DNA of 9,323 bases from Desulfofustis sp. (GCA_030145365.1 JAQYVS010000270.1:1-9323), one strand, 5' to 3'; positions 1 to 7,334 are shown, counted from the first letter of the stretch. Notes: a model not told the origin generated them from the letters alone. Numbers and translations: made by a program.

Positions 1-1105
1 AAAGCACTAGAATCCGGTCTGCTGTGCCGCCCGAGGCAAAAACAAGATAGACAAGGAAAATTATTTCCAGCAAGACCACCAGCGACCAGAGCACAGCAAT
101 ATAGATCGTGGTTTCTCGCACCCGGGGATCATTGGCTCGCGGGTAATGGCTGCGGTTGTTTTTCTTCATCCACTCCCCGAAAAAATAGGCGATTACCGGC
201 AGGCCAATCATCAGGACAATTGCCACCGGTCGGGCCCAGGCAACCAGGGTCTCGGTGGTCAGCCAGGGAATCTGGTAGCCGCCGAAATAAAGCGTGATTA
301 TCAGGGCCGAAGATACAAACATGGCTACGTATTCACCCATAAAGAACAAAGCAAATTTCATTGAACTGTATTCAACGTGGTAACCGGCAACAATCTCACT
401 CTCACCTTCTGCCAGATCAAACGGGGTCCGATTGGTCTCGGCAAAGGCGGCGACGATAAAGATAATGACGCCAAGTGGTTGCAGCACTACCCCCCACATG
501 GGAATAAAACCAAACAACAGCTGTCCCTGGTACTGAGCCATTTCTGTCATATTGACGGTGCCGTACACCGCCAGCAGGCTGACCAGGGCCAGTCCCATCG
601 GGATCTCATAACTGATAACCTGGGCAGCAGCCCGCAGACCTCCGAGCACCCCATATTTATTGTGAGAGGACCAGCCTGCCAGGATAATACCGTAGACACC
701 GAAACCGACTATCGCCAGAAACCAGAGGATACCGATATCCATTGGAATCGCCTGCATGATGTAGTGCTTCTCTCCCAACACCAGCACATCGGCAAAAGGA
801 ATCACTGCAAAGCAGAGCAAAGCTGTAATGAAAACCAGCATCGGTGCTAAAATGAAATAAAACTTGTGCTTTATATGGCCTGGAACCACATCTTCTTTAA
901 ATATCAGCTTAACTGCATCGGCAATATTCTGGATCAGCCCTCCGGCCCGAAATCCCATGACATTGCAGCGATTAGGCCCGGCCCGGTCCTGGAAAAAACC
1001 GGCCCCCCTGCGTTCCATCCACACCAGCACCGCCACGAAACTGAGCGGTACAAAGGCTCCAAAAGCAATCCTCAATAGGACGAGAAGAATATCAAGCGCC
1101 GACAT
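1..1105 (-). CDS. nuoH: NADH-quinone oxidoreductase subunit H, 3' end missing
   Basis: Membrane subunit of respiratory complex I (ND1 family) that helps form the quinone chamber where the peripheral arm meets the membrane arm. My translation gives 368 residues before the window edge with no stop. Family signatures are clear: ERR...QDRAGPNR (31-46), GLIQNIADAVKLIFKEDVVP (56-75), AGWSSHNKYGVLGGLRAAAQ (143-162), FAETNRTPFDLAEGESE (221-237) and AGYHVEYSSMKFALFFMGEY (240-259). After FGGYQIP (274-280) the usual short path to the C-terminal PRxRYDQ motif is not found. Instead there are two further hydrophobic segments (about 289-309 and 332-359) separated by a polar stretch, so the protein is longer than the usual 325-365 residues. 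The ATG overlaps the end of nuoG by 14 nt and follows GAGGAGG after only 3 nt. That spacing is short but workable. nuoI is expected next. Confidence 0.95.
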   Translation of the reverse strand, partial: MSALDILLVLLRIAFGAFVPLSFVAVLVWMERRGAGFFQDRAGPNRCNVMGFRAGGLIQNIADAVKLIFKEDVVPGHIKHKFYFILAPMLVFITALLCFAVIPFADVLVLGEKHYIMQAIPMDIGILWFLAIVGFGVYGIILAGWSSHNKYGVLGGLRAAAQVISYEIPMGLALVSLLAVYGTVNMTEMAQYQGQLLFGFIPMWGVVLQPLGVIIFIVAAFAETNRTPFDLAEGESEIVAGYHVEYSSMKFALFFMGEYVAMFVSSALIITLYFGGYQIPWLTTETLVAWARPVAIVLMIGLPVIAYFFGEWMKKNNRSHYPRANDPRVRETTIYIAVLWSLVVLLEIIFLVYLVFASGGTADRILVL

Positions 1106-2654
1106 GAGCCTCCTCACTGTTCTGCAATTTTAATCCTTCTGCAGGTATTGCCTGCGGCTGAATATCAGCTAAACAGGCCACTGACTGTTTGATTCCCGGC
1201 CAGGCATGTTGAGCATCTACAATGGCCCCGCCCAGCAATCGGGTTATCTCGAGAATATCTTTGGGATCATCATTTTTAAACAATGCCTTGGTAAAGCGCT
1301 GAAGAACAGACTCTGCATTTACAATTGTCCCGCCATATTCGCTGTAAGATGCTGTCGGCAGTACGATTGAAGCAGTTTTATACACCTCGATATCATGGGA
1401 ACAGACAGCGATGGACTGGGTTTTCTCAAGCAGCGCTTTCAGTTCATCATCAACACCGTTGTTAAACAGGTCGTTGTTGAAATTGACCAGCAGATCCGTG
1501 TTCTGCAATGCCTGGATAAACTGCTCTCTGTCAGTGTTGATATCGAGCAGCTCAAGGCCTCTGCGATTGGCGGCCTTGTCGTCGTTGATCAGGTAGTCGT
1601 CACCATCGCCCAAGAGAATGTAATTGTCGCAATAACCAGACAGTTCCGCCCCGTATAAGGTGGCAATCCGCTTCACTGCCCACATCTGTTCCAGGGAACA
1701 GTCTGGAGATACAAGCATGGGCGGCTTGCGTGCCCGGTCGAGGCGATCACGTATTGCCTCGACACCGTCAGCAAAACTCACCTCATTTCCATCCACTCGA
1801 GTGAGCGTCTGCCGATGGTCATTTTCGTCTTTATAGCTCAAACGCCCCTGGTCACAGATAAAATAGCCGTTAACAAGAAGGTTGGGGCGAGCCCGGAAAC
1901 GATAAATGATATCGTCCTTGTATTTCTCCCGGTGATGATCGATATAGATATTGCAACCTCTGGAACAACCGTGACAGATTCCGTGGTCCTTTTTCAGAAA
2001 CCAGACCCGCTGCTTGAACCTGAAGTCCTGGCTGGTCATGGCCCCTACCGGGCAGATATCGACAATATTCAAGGCATAACGATTATCCAGCGGCTTGCCC
2101 GGAAAAATAGCTACCCGTGCGGTATCAGTACGGTTAACAATGCCAAGCTCTCCGGTCTTGGTAATCTGCCTGGTAAACCTGACACAACGGCCACAGAGAA
2201 CACAGCGTTCCTGATCGTGCATTACCCCGCAGCCAAAATCCATGCGCTTGCCCTTGCTGACCGGCTCCACCCGCATCCGACTGTCATCCAGGCTGTAGGT
2301 CATGTAATAGTCCTGCAGGCTGCATTCTCCTGCCTGGTCACAGACAGGGCAATCGATTGGGTGATTGATGAGTTCGAACTCGAGGACATCACGCTGAATT
2401 TTCTTGATATACTCAGTATCCAGCTGCACCTTCATCCCTTCCTGGGCCGGGGTCTTACATGCCGGCACCAGCGGTGGTCTACCGTCTTCGATTCCGACGA
2501 GACACATCCGGCAGTTGCCATCGGCCCCCAGTGCAGGGTGATAGCAGAAATGCGGGATTTCAATGCCGACAACGTTCAGGGCGTCGATCAGGTTTTTACC
2601 CGATTCAACCTCCACTTCCCGCCCATTCACAAAAAGCTTCACCATCTCAGCCAT
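1092..2654 (-). CDS. nuoG: NADH-quinone oxidoreductase subunit G, short form
   Basis: Iron-sulphur subunit of complex I that carries electrons from NuoE/F towards NuoB. It has 520 residues. The N-terminal ferredoxin-like domain holds the N1b [2Fe-2S] ligands C37, C48, C51, C66. The N5 site is H98, C102, C105, C111 and the N4 site is C151, C154, C157, C201. A third [4Fe-4S] motif, C227, C230, C234 and C267, matches cluster N7, which only some bacteria keep. The rest is a shortened molybdopterin-oxidoreductase-like domain ending with the LPTASYSEYGGTIVNAE segment (432-448). The family is usually about 700-900 residues (E. coli about 908), so several hundred residues of that domain are absent. 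The reading frame is clean and the following gene overlaps it, so this looks like a natural short form rather than a frameshift. The start is supported by AGGA 6 nt upstream. A second ATG at codon 4 is possible. Confidence 0.96.
   Translation of the reverse strand: MAEMVKLFVNGREVEVESGKNLIDALNVVGIEIPHFCYHPALGADGNCRMCLVGIEDGRPPLVPACKTPAQEGMKVQLDTEYIKKIQRDVLEFELINHPIDCPVCDQAGECSLQDYYMTYSLDDSRMRVEPVSKGKRMDFGCGVMHDQERCVLCGRCVRFTRQITKTGELGIVNRTDTARVAIFPGKPLDNRYALNIVDICPVGAMTSQDFRFKQRVWFLKKDHGICHGCSRGCNIYIDHHREKYKDDIIYRFRARPNLLVNGYFICDQGRLSYKDENDHRQTLTRVDGNEVSFADGVEAIRDRLDRARKPPMLVSPDCSLEQMWAVKRIATLYGAELSGYCDNYILLGDGDDYLINDDKAANRRGLELLDINTDREQFIQALQNTDLLVNFNNDLFNNGVDDELKALLEKTQSIAVCSHDIEVYKTASIVLPTASYSEYGGTIVNAESVLQRFTKALFKNDDPKDILEITRLLGGAIVDAQHAWPGIKQSVACLADIQPQAIPAEGLKLQNSEEAHVGA
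1109..1115 (-). promoter_or_regulatory. Ribosome binding site of nuoH inside nuoG
   Basis: GAGGAGG sits 3 nt before the nuoH ATG (1105-1103) and codes for two glutamates near the NuoG C-terminus. The motif is nearly ideal but close to the start. It fixes the nuoH start and implies translation coupled to nuoG. Confidence 0.7.
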
Positions 2655-2697
2655 GGATCGTCCTATTTTTCACACAGATCTCTGTTATAAGGCATTC

Positions 2698-3942
2698 TCA
2701 ATTTACGTAAGCCTCAAATTCTTCCCGGAACTTGTTCAGATAGCTGCGAACCGGCATCGTACAGGCTGCTGAAAGCACACAGACTGTCTTCATCTCTATA
2801 TTGTCGCACAGCTCAACCAGCAGATCTATATCCTCCGCCGTCCCTTCACCACCAATGATTTTCTTAACAATTTTCAACATCCAGCCGAGTCCTTCTCGGC
2901 ACGGAGTGCATTGCCCACACGATTCGTGATGATAAAAATAGATCAGGTTTTCTACCAGCTTGACAACATCCACCGTCTCATCAAGAACTACAATACCGCC
3001 GGAACCAAACATGGTTTTATGTTCAGCCATGGACTCATAATCAAGGGTTACCGTTTTTATCTCTTCTGCGGTCAGTACCGGCGTCGAACTTCCTCCGGGA
3101 ATCACCGCTTTTAATTTACGGCCTTTCCAGACGCCTCCGGCAACCTTTTCAAGTACTTCCGGCATCGGTAAGCCAAGCGGTAATTCATACATACCCGGTT
3201 TTTCCACATGCCCGGAAATGCCGAACAGATGGGTACCGGAACTTCTCTCGGTGCCGTAAACTTTATAAGCTTCAGCTCCCTGATCCAGGATAAAAGGCAG
3301 GGAGGCGATGGATTGAACATTATTGATGATGGTTGGACAGTCATAGAGACCGACAACTGCAGGAAACGGCGGTTTAGAGCGAGGTTGTCCTTTCTTCCCT
3401 TCGATGGATTCGAGCAGTGCCGTTTCCTCGCCGCAGACATAGGCGCCGGCACCGCGATGAACCGTAACATCGATACGAAAATCATGGCCGTCCACTTTCT
3501 CGCCCAGATACCCGGCTTCATAGGCCTCATCGATGGCCCGCTGCAGAACCTTCACCTGGGAAGTATATTCGCCGCGGATATAGATATAGGTATCATGACA
3601 GCCAATCGCATAACAGCATATGATGATACCTTCGATCATCATATGCGGATCTTTGACCAGGATGTAGCGATCTTTGAAGGTGGCGGGTTCGGATTCATCG
3701 GAGTTAACCGCCAGATATACCGGTTTATCAAGATCTTTAGGCAGAAAACTCCATTTTACACCGGCTGGAAAGCCAGCACCGCCACGGCCCCGGAGCCCGC
3801 TGTTTTTGACCTCGTCAATTACCTGGCCCGGCTCCATTGAAAACACTTTGTCCAGTGTTTTATAAGCACCATGCTTTTTGGCAACCTCGAGCAGATGAGC
3901 GTCTTCAATATCGAACTTGGCGCTGAGAATTTTCACTTCCAT
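2698..3942 (-). CDS. nuoF: NADH-quinone oxidoreductase subunit F, NADH- and FMN-binding
   Basis: Catalytic flavoprotein of complex I: it binds NADH, passes hydride to FMN and then electrons to cluster N3. It has 414 residues, near the usual 420-445. The glycine-rich nucleotide site GLRGRGGAGFPAGVKW lies at 49-64, the NSDESEPATFKDR segment at 80-92, and GAGAYVCGEETALLESIEG at 164-182. The N3 [4Fe-4S] ligands are C342, C345 and C348 in ESCGQCTPCREG, with C388 as the likely fourth. C394 also lies nearby. The gene starts 17 nt after nuoE. GAGGAGG overlaps the nuoE stop and is 11 nt from this ATG, slightly long. An ATG abutting that motif at 3953 is out of frame and closes after six codons. NuoF should dock with NuoE and NuoG in the NADH module. 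There is no sign of truncation or frame damage. Confidence 0.97.
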   Translation of the reverse strand: MEVKILSAKFDIEDAHLLEVAKKHGAYKTLDKVFSMEPGQVIDEVKNSGLRGRGGAGFPAGVKWSFLPKDLDKPVYLAVNSDESEPATFKDRYILVKDPHMMIEGIIICCYAIGCHDTYIYIRGEYTSQVKVLQRAIDEAYEAGYLGEKVDGHDFRIDVTVHRGAGAYVCGEETALLESIEGKKGQPRSKPPFPAVVGLYDCPTIINNVQSIASLPFILDQGAEAYKVYGTERSSGTHLFGISGHVEKPGMYELPLGLPMPEVLEKVAGGVWKGRKLKAVIPGGSSTPVLTAEEIKTVTLDYESMAEHKTMFGSGGIVVLDETVDVVKLVENLIYFYHHESCGQCTPCREGLGWMLKIVKKIIGGEGTAEDIDLLVELCDNIEMKTVCVLSAACTMPVRSYLNKFREEFEAYVN

Positions 3943-3953
3943 CGTCGGCCCAT

Positions 3954-3960
3954 CCTCCTC
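3954..3960 (-). promoter_or_regulatory. Ribosome binding site of nuoF
   Basis: GAGGAGG starts on the last base of the nuoE stop codon (TAG, 3962-3960) and lies 11 nt before the nuoF ATG. Ribosomes ending nuoE could re-initiate here. An out-of-frame ATG follows the motif directly. Confidence 0.6.
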
Positions 3961-4466
3961 TACTCAAACGTTGCCAGCAGGGCTTTTAATTTATCCAGAT
4001 CCATTTCTTCGTGGAACTCGCCGTTTATCTGGACAACCGGTGCGGTCCCGCAATGACCGAGACATTCCACCTCTTCGAGACTGAATTTGCCGTCGTTGCT
4101 GACCTGACCGGGTGTAATACCAATTTCTTCTGCCAGATAATCGACAATTTCCTGCTTATCACGCAGGTAACAGGACAAAGTCCGGCAGACACAGATATGA
4201 TACCTGCCCACCGGTTTCAATTGGTACATGGTGTAAAAGGTCGCCAACTCAAAAACTTTGGCTGGATACGTCCCAATCCGCTCGGCAATATAGCCAATCG
4301 CTTCAGCGCTGATCCATCCCTGTTGGTCCTGGGCCAGCCACAGAGCAGGCATGATCATCGATTCCCGAGTTGGGTAACGAACGACCAGGCGCTCAAATTC
4401 CGCATCCCGCTCAGCATCGAACTCAAACGACTCTCCAGTAATAATCAAATCTGAACGATCGCTCAT
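3960..4466 (-). CDS. nuoE: NADH-quinone oxidoreductase subunit E
   Basis: Thioredoxin-like [2Fe-2S] subunit (24 kDa family) of the complex I NADH module. It carries cluster N1a, close to FMN but off the main electron path. It has 168 residues, the usual size (E. coli 166). The N-terminal helical part (about 25-85) contains FELATFYTMYQLKPVGRYHI. The cluster ligands are C94 and C99 in CRTLSC and C135 and C139 in ECLGHCG, the family CX4C...CX3C pattern. The ATG shares ATGA with the nuoCD stop, a 4-nt overlap typical of translational coupling, and GGAGAG lies about 8 nt upstream. NuoE pairs with NuoF, whose gene follows directly. Confidence 0.96.
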   Translation of the reverse strand: MSDRSDLIITGESFEFDAERDAEFERLVVRYPTRESMIMPALWLAQDQQGWISAEAIGYIAERIGTYPAKVFELATFYTMYQLKPVGRYHICVCRTLSCYLRDKQEIVDYLAEEIGITPGQVSNDGKFSLEEVECLGHCGTAPVVQINGEFHEEMDLDKLKALLATFE

Positions 4467-6178
4467 CTATCCAGCTCTCCGCCAATAATGTTGATACTTC
4501 CCAGGTTGATGACCGCATCAGCAATCATCTCGCCTTCAACCATTTCATGATATCCCGCCATTGCATAAAAACAGGGGGGGCGTACTTTCAGTTTGTACGG
4601 TCTGCCAGAGCCGTCGGAGACAAAATGGAAGCCCAACTCGCCATTGGCAGCTTCATAACTGTCGTACCACTCACCGGCAGGTGCCTTAACCCCTTCAAAA
4701 ATCAATTTGAAATGATTGGCCAGCCCTTCAATTCTGTTATAAACTTGTTCTTTTGGCGGTAAAACCACATCGTGATTTTCCACAAAAACCGGGCCTCCGG
4801 GAATCATTTTCATGGCCTGGCGAATGATTTTAATGGATTCAAAAATCTCTTCAAAACGGACCATCATCCGGTCGTAGATATCACCGTTACTGCCAACAGG
4901 AACGGAAAAATCGAAACTGTCGTAATGGTAGTAGGGGTTGTCTTTTCTCAGATCAAAGGACACCCCGGTTGATCGTAGATTCGGTCCAGTAAAACCGTAA
5001 GAAAGTGCGATTTCAGGTGTCAGGATACAGGTTCCCTGAGTCCGGTCATGGACAATACGGTTATGCAATACCAGTTTGAGCGAATCGTCCACTCCCTGCT
5101 CGATATCCTTGAGGTGCTTCTCCATGTCCGCTTCCCAGCCCTCGTAAAAATCGCGGTACATCCCGCCGATCCTTGTAAATGAGCTGGTAAGCCGGGCCCC
5201 GGTCAACCTGGATATCAGATCGTAGGAGGCCTCTTTTTCATTATAGAGGTACCAGTAGTTGGTCAAGCCACCCATATCCACCAGATTGGCAGCCAGACAG
5301 ACCAGGTGATCCTGAACCCGGAAAAATTCCGAGAGGATAACCCGCATTATCATTGCCCGTTCAGTGATCTCAACACCCAGCCAGGACTCAACCGCCTTGA
5401 CGTAGGCGATGTTGTTCATCAGCGCAGAGCAGTAATTCAATCGATCGGTTAACGGAATCACCTGGTTATAGGTGCGATTCTCAGCTGTTTTTTCAAAGCC
5501 GCGGTGCAGATATCCAATCTCGTTGACATTGGCCATGATGGTCTCACCGTCCAGGGCGGTGAAAATCCGTATAGCACCGTGGGTGGCTGGATGGGAAGGC
5601 CCAAGGTTGAGAAACATGATCTCGGTGTTGATATCCCGCATGGTGCTCTCGTCAATACCCTTAGAAACCAAACGGTCCTTGATCTCCTTTTCCAGGCTAT
5701 CTGAGTCGTAACAGATCTGGCCTTTGAAAATATCGTAATCCTTGCGCAGCGGATGTCCCTCAAACTGCCAGTGATTCAATATTCTCCTGAGATCGGGATG
5801 GTCCTTGAAAACGATACCGTACTGATCGTATACTTCACGCTCAGCCCAGTTGGCGGCCCCCCACAAGCTGGCGATAGACGGTACTCCCTCGTCCGGATCT
5901 TTAACCTTGGTTCGAACCTGCATCAGCCAGTTTTTCTTCCAGTTGCGCAGGGTATACACTACACAGAACCGTGTAACCTGGGGCTCCGGATAGGTGAGAT
6001 AATCAATGCCTGTAATATCGATCAGTATCGAGAAATTCAGATCGGGATAGGTTCTGAGCTGTTTCAGAACCTGATAGAGATCGTCTGAATCAACATCCAT
6101 TACGATGGAGTCCAAAACCTTCCTGGGCTCGATATCGGGATAAAGCGTTCGCAGTTTTTGGGTCAACGTGTCAGTCAT
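4463..6178 (-). CDS. nuoCD: NADH-quinone oxidoreductase subunits C and D, fused
   Basis: One 571-residue protein joins the 30-kDa (NuoC) and 49-kDa (NuoD) subunits of complex I, which link the peripheral arm to the membrane and shape the quinone site. The NuoC part (about 1-150) ends in the signature EREVYDQYGI...DHPDLRRIL...GHPLRKDY (113-148). A linker of about 35 residues leads into NuoD at NLGPSHPATHG (191-201). H200 and Y249 (in LTDRLNY) sit where the family's quinone-head residues lie, by motif comparison. Further marks are YLHRGFEK (223-230), the R...GP..R.TG region (380-405) and the GELDR C-terminus. The fusion is known in E. coli and other lineages. The usual R-A/T-P-S-F near the C-terminus is RPPCF (533-537), encoded across a run of seven cytosines, with the frame intact afterwards. 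The gene starts 2 nt after nuoB. The nearest good Shine-Dalgarno match (AAGGA) is about 14 nt away, so coupling to nuoB is likely. Confidence 0.97.
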   Translation of the reverse strand: MTDTLTQKLRTLYPDIEPRKVLDSIVMDVDSDDLYQVLKQLRTYPDLNFSILIDITGIDYLTYPEPQVTRFCVVYTLRNWKKNWLMQVRTKVKDPDEGVPSIASLWGAANWAEREVYDQYGIVFKDHPDLRRILNHWQFEGHPLRKDYDIFKGQICYDSDSLEKEIKDRLVSKGIDESTMRDINTEIMFLNLGPSHPATHGAIRIFTALDGETIMANVNEIGYLHRGFEKTAENRTYNQVIPLTDRLNYCSALMNNIAYVKAVESWLGVEITERAMIMRVILSEFFRVQDHLVCLAANLVDMGGLTNYWYLYNEKEASYDLISRLTGARLTSSFTRIGGMYRDFYEGWEADMEKHLKDIEQGVDDSLKLVLHNRIVHDRTQGTCILTPEIALSYGFTGPNLRSTGVSFDLRKDNPYYHYDSFDFSVPVGSNGDIYDRMMVRFEEIFESIKIIRQAMKMIPGGPVFVENHDVVLPPKEQVYNRIEGLANHFKLIFEGVKAPAGEWYDSYEAANGELGFHFVSDGSGRPYKLKVRPPCFYAMAGYHEMVEGEMIADAVINLGSINIIGGELDR

Positions 6179-6180
6179 GA

Positions 6181-6693
6181 TCAGTCAAGAATTCCTTTGA
6201 AGTCTTTATGTCGGTCAACTAAAACGCTTTCAGTCTGTATTTGGCCTTGAATTTTGATAAGGGCATCAAGCACCGCTTCGGGACGGGGTGGACAGCCGGA
6301 TATATACACATCCACCGGAATAACCGTATCAATCCCCTGAACCGTGCAATAGTTGTCGTAAATTCCTCCGGAGCTGGCACAGGCACCCATGGCGACAACC
6401 CATCGAGGCTGGGGCATCTGTTCATAGATCCGTTTTAAAATCGGCGCCTGCTTATAGCTGATGGTGCCGCAGACAAGCATCAGATCGGCCTGGCGTGGAG
6501 AAAAACGTACAACTTCTGCACCGAATCGGGAAATATCGTGCTGACTTGCAGCCGCACTCATGAACTCGATCGCGCAGCACGCTGTACCGAACACCATGGG
6601 CCACAACGAATATTGCCGACCCCAGTTAACAATTTCGTCCAGTTTTGTTGTGATTACCGAGTCTCCGAGACTGGCTTCAAGTCCTAACGCCAA
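6181..6693 (-). CDS. nuoB: NADH-quinone oxidoreductase subunit B, TTG start
   Basis: The PSST subunit of complex I. It holds [4Fe-4S] cluster N2, which hands electrons to quinone. It has 170 residues, a normal length. The N2 ligands are the tandem cysteines C39 and C40 (FGTACCAIEF), C104 (GACASSGG) and C134 (GCPPRPEA), all present. RFSPRQADLMLVCGT (63-77) is also typical. The start is TTG at 6693-6691, inside the last codons of nuoA (10-nt overlap). It is supported by AAAGGGG 7 nt upstream. No in-frame ATG lies near, and the next Met (33) would remove conserved sequence just before the CC motif. The weaker start codon may tune NuoB output. The protein acts with NuoCD and the membrane subunits NuoA and NuoH. 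Confidence 0.96.
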   Translation of the reverse strand: MALGLEASLGDSVITTKLDEIVNWGRQYSLWPMVFGTACCAIEFMSAAASQHDISRFGAEVVRFSPRQADLMLVCGTISYKQAPILKRIYEQMPQPRWVVAMGACASSGGIYDNYCTVQGIDTVIPVDVYISGCPPRPEAVLDALIKIQGQIQTESVLVDRHKDFKGILD

Positions 6694-7043
6694 TTGAGTA
6701 CCCCTTTCTTTAAGATGTAAATCAATCCAGTGAGAAGCAGTAGAATAAACACCGTCATCTCAACGAAACCAAACACCCCGAGCTCACGCAGGCTGACCGC
6801 CCACGGATACATGAAGACCGCCTCAATATCAAAAATCAGAAACAGGATGGCAAGCAGGTAAAACTTTACACTGAACTTCTGGTCGGCCATACCGACCATC
6901 TGTTTGATACCACTTTCGTAAGGATCGTTTTTCGCCTCACCGCCGGATCGGGGGCCAAAAACTGCTGTCAACACGATGATAAGAGGAATAACAAGAGCGA
7001 GTCCGATAAAAATAAATCCGGATAAAACCAATTCCGCCGACAT
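6684..7043 (-). CDS. nuoA: NADH-quinone oxidoreductase subunit A
   Basis: Small membrane subunit (ND3 family) of complex I and the first gene of the operon. It has 119 residues from the ATG at 7043. Three transmembrane helices are visible (about 6-29, 60-82 and 93-112). The loop after the first helix carries DPYESGI, the ND3 loop motif near the quinone cavity, here with Ser where many homologues have Cys. The second helix contains the strongly conserved FSVKFYLLAILFLIFDIEAVF stretch, with the acidic pair of FDIE. A TTG one codon upstream is also open, but GAGGTG is spaced 7 nt from the ATG and favours it. The 3' end overlaps nuoB by 10 nt. The upstream region is intergenic, so any nuo promoter in this window must lie there or before ltaE. 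Confidence 0.96.
   Translation of the reverse strand: MSAELVLSGFIFIGLALVIPLIIVLTAVFGPRSGGEAKNDPYESGIKQMVGMADQKFSVKFYLLAILFLIFDIEAVFMYPWAVSLRELGVFGFVEMTVFILLLLTGLIYILKKGVLNWR
6701..6707 (-). promoter_or_regulatory. Ribosome binding site of nuoB
   Basis: AAAGGGG within the last codons of nuoA, 7 nt before the TTG at 6693. It decides the nuoB start because no ATG is available nearby. Confidence 0.6.
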
Positions 7044-7048
7044 CAAAT

Positions 7049-7055
7049 CACCTCT
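7049..7055 (-). promoter_or_regulatory. Ribosome binding site of nuoA
   Basis: AGAGGTG with the GAGG core 7 nt before the ATG at 7043. It supports that ATG over the adjacent TTG at 7046. Confidence 0.65.
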
Positions 7056-7080
7056 GTTCTGATCTCTACTGCATTAACGT

Positions 7081-7109
7081 GTTATAATTGATACCGATAA
7101 AATTCAGAA
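7081..7109 (-). promoter_or_regulatory. Candidate nuoA-proximal promoter
   Basis: A good -10 match, TATAAC (7086-7081), is preceded after 17 nt by a poor -35, TTCTGA (7109-7104). Transcription would start near 7074 and give a leader of about 30 nt with a proper ribosome binding site. The -35 match is weak, so this is tentative. Confidence 0.3.
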
Positions 7110-7113
7110 CTTC

Positions 7114-7188
7114 GCTTGAATTACCAAGCCTTACCATTCTCTGTCAAGAAAAGCTCTTATACCACTGAGCAAACCCTGTTTTACAGGG
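7114..7188 (-). other. Cluster of four short hairpins in the nuo leader region
   Basis: Read on the minus strand, four potential stem-loops follow each other within 75 nt. They are CCCTGTAAAACAGGG (7188-7174, 6-bp stem), GCTCAGTGGTATAAGAGC (7170-7153, 4-bp stem, close to a tRNA D-arm), TTCTTGACAGAGAA (7150-7137, 4-bp stem) and GCTTGGTAATTCAAGC (7129-7114, 5-bp stem). No acceptor stem or canonical T-loop closes them into a tRNA. The third loop contains a perfect TTGACA, but no good -10 follows at 16-18 nt. The cluster could be a structured leader, a small RNA, a tRNA remnant or chance. Confidence 0.35.
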
Positions 7189-7334
7189 ACCACAACTCAA
7201 CCGAAAACCCTTGTGCCGATTATGCCAGCTGTGCTCGAAATCCCCTTCAAGGCCAATACTGTCTTGCCGGCCTCCCCGTATCGGCCTTTTCTGTCCGGTC
7301 AAAACCAGAGCGCCGACTAAATGGCACATGCAGC

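Noticed and set aside
1815..2690. Long open frame on the plus strand (291 codons) opposite nuoG
   Set aside because: It is antisense to a gene with clear cluster ligands and shows no recognisable domain. Similar plus-strand frames lie opposite nuoF, nuoE and nuoCD for the same reason.
7142..7147. Perfect -35 box TTGACA on the minus strand as the nuo promoter
   Set aside because: At 16-18 nt downstream the hexamers are GTAATT or TAATTC, poor -10 matches, and the box lies inside a hairpin loop.
7114..7180. Functional tRNA gene on the minus strand suggested by GCTCAGTGGTA...GAGC
   Set aside because: No 7-bp acceptor stem can be drawn, the anticodon arm is 4 bp with a 6-nt loop, and no GTTCRA T-loop is present in the right place. 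Kept only as a tRNA-like curiosity.
7261..7300. GGCC-N10-GGCC followed by TTTT on the plus strand as a terminator
   Set aside because: Only a 4-bp stem with a large loop and a short T run, and there is no plus-strand gene to terminate.
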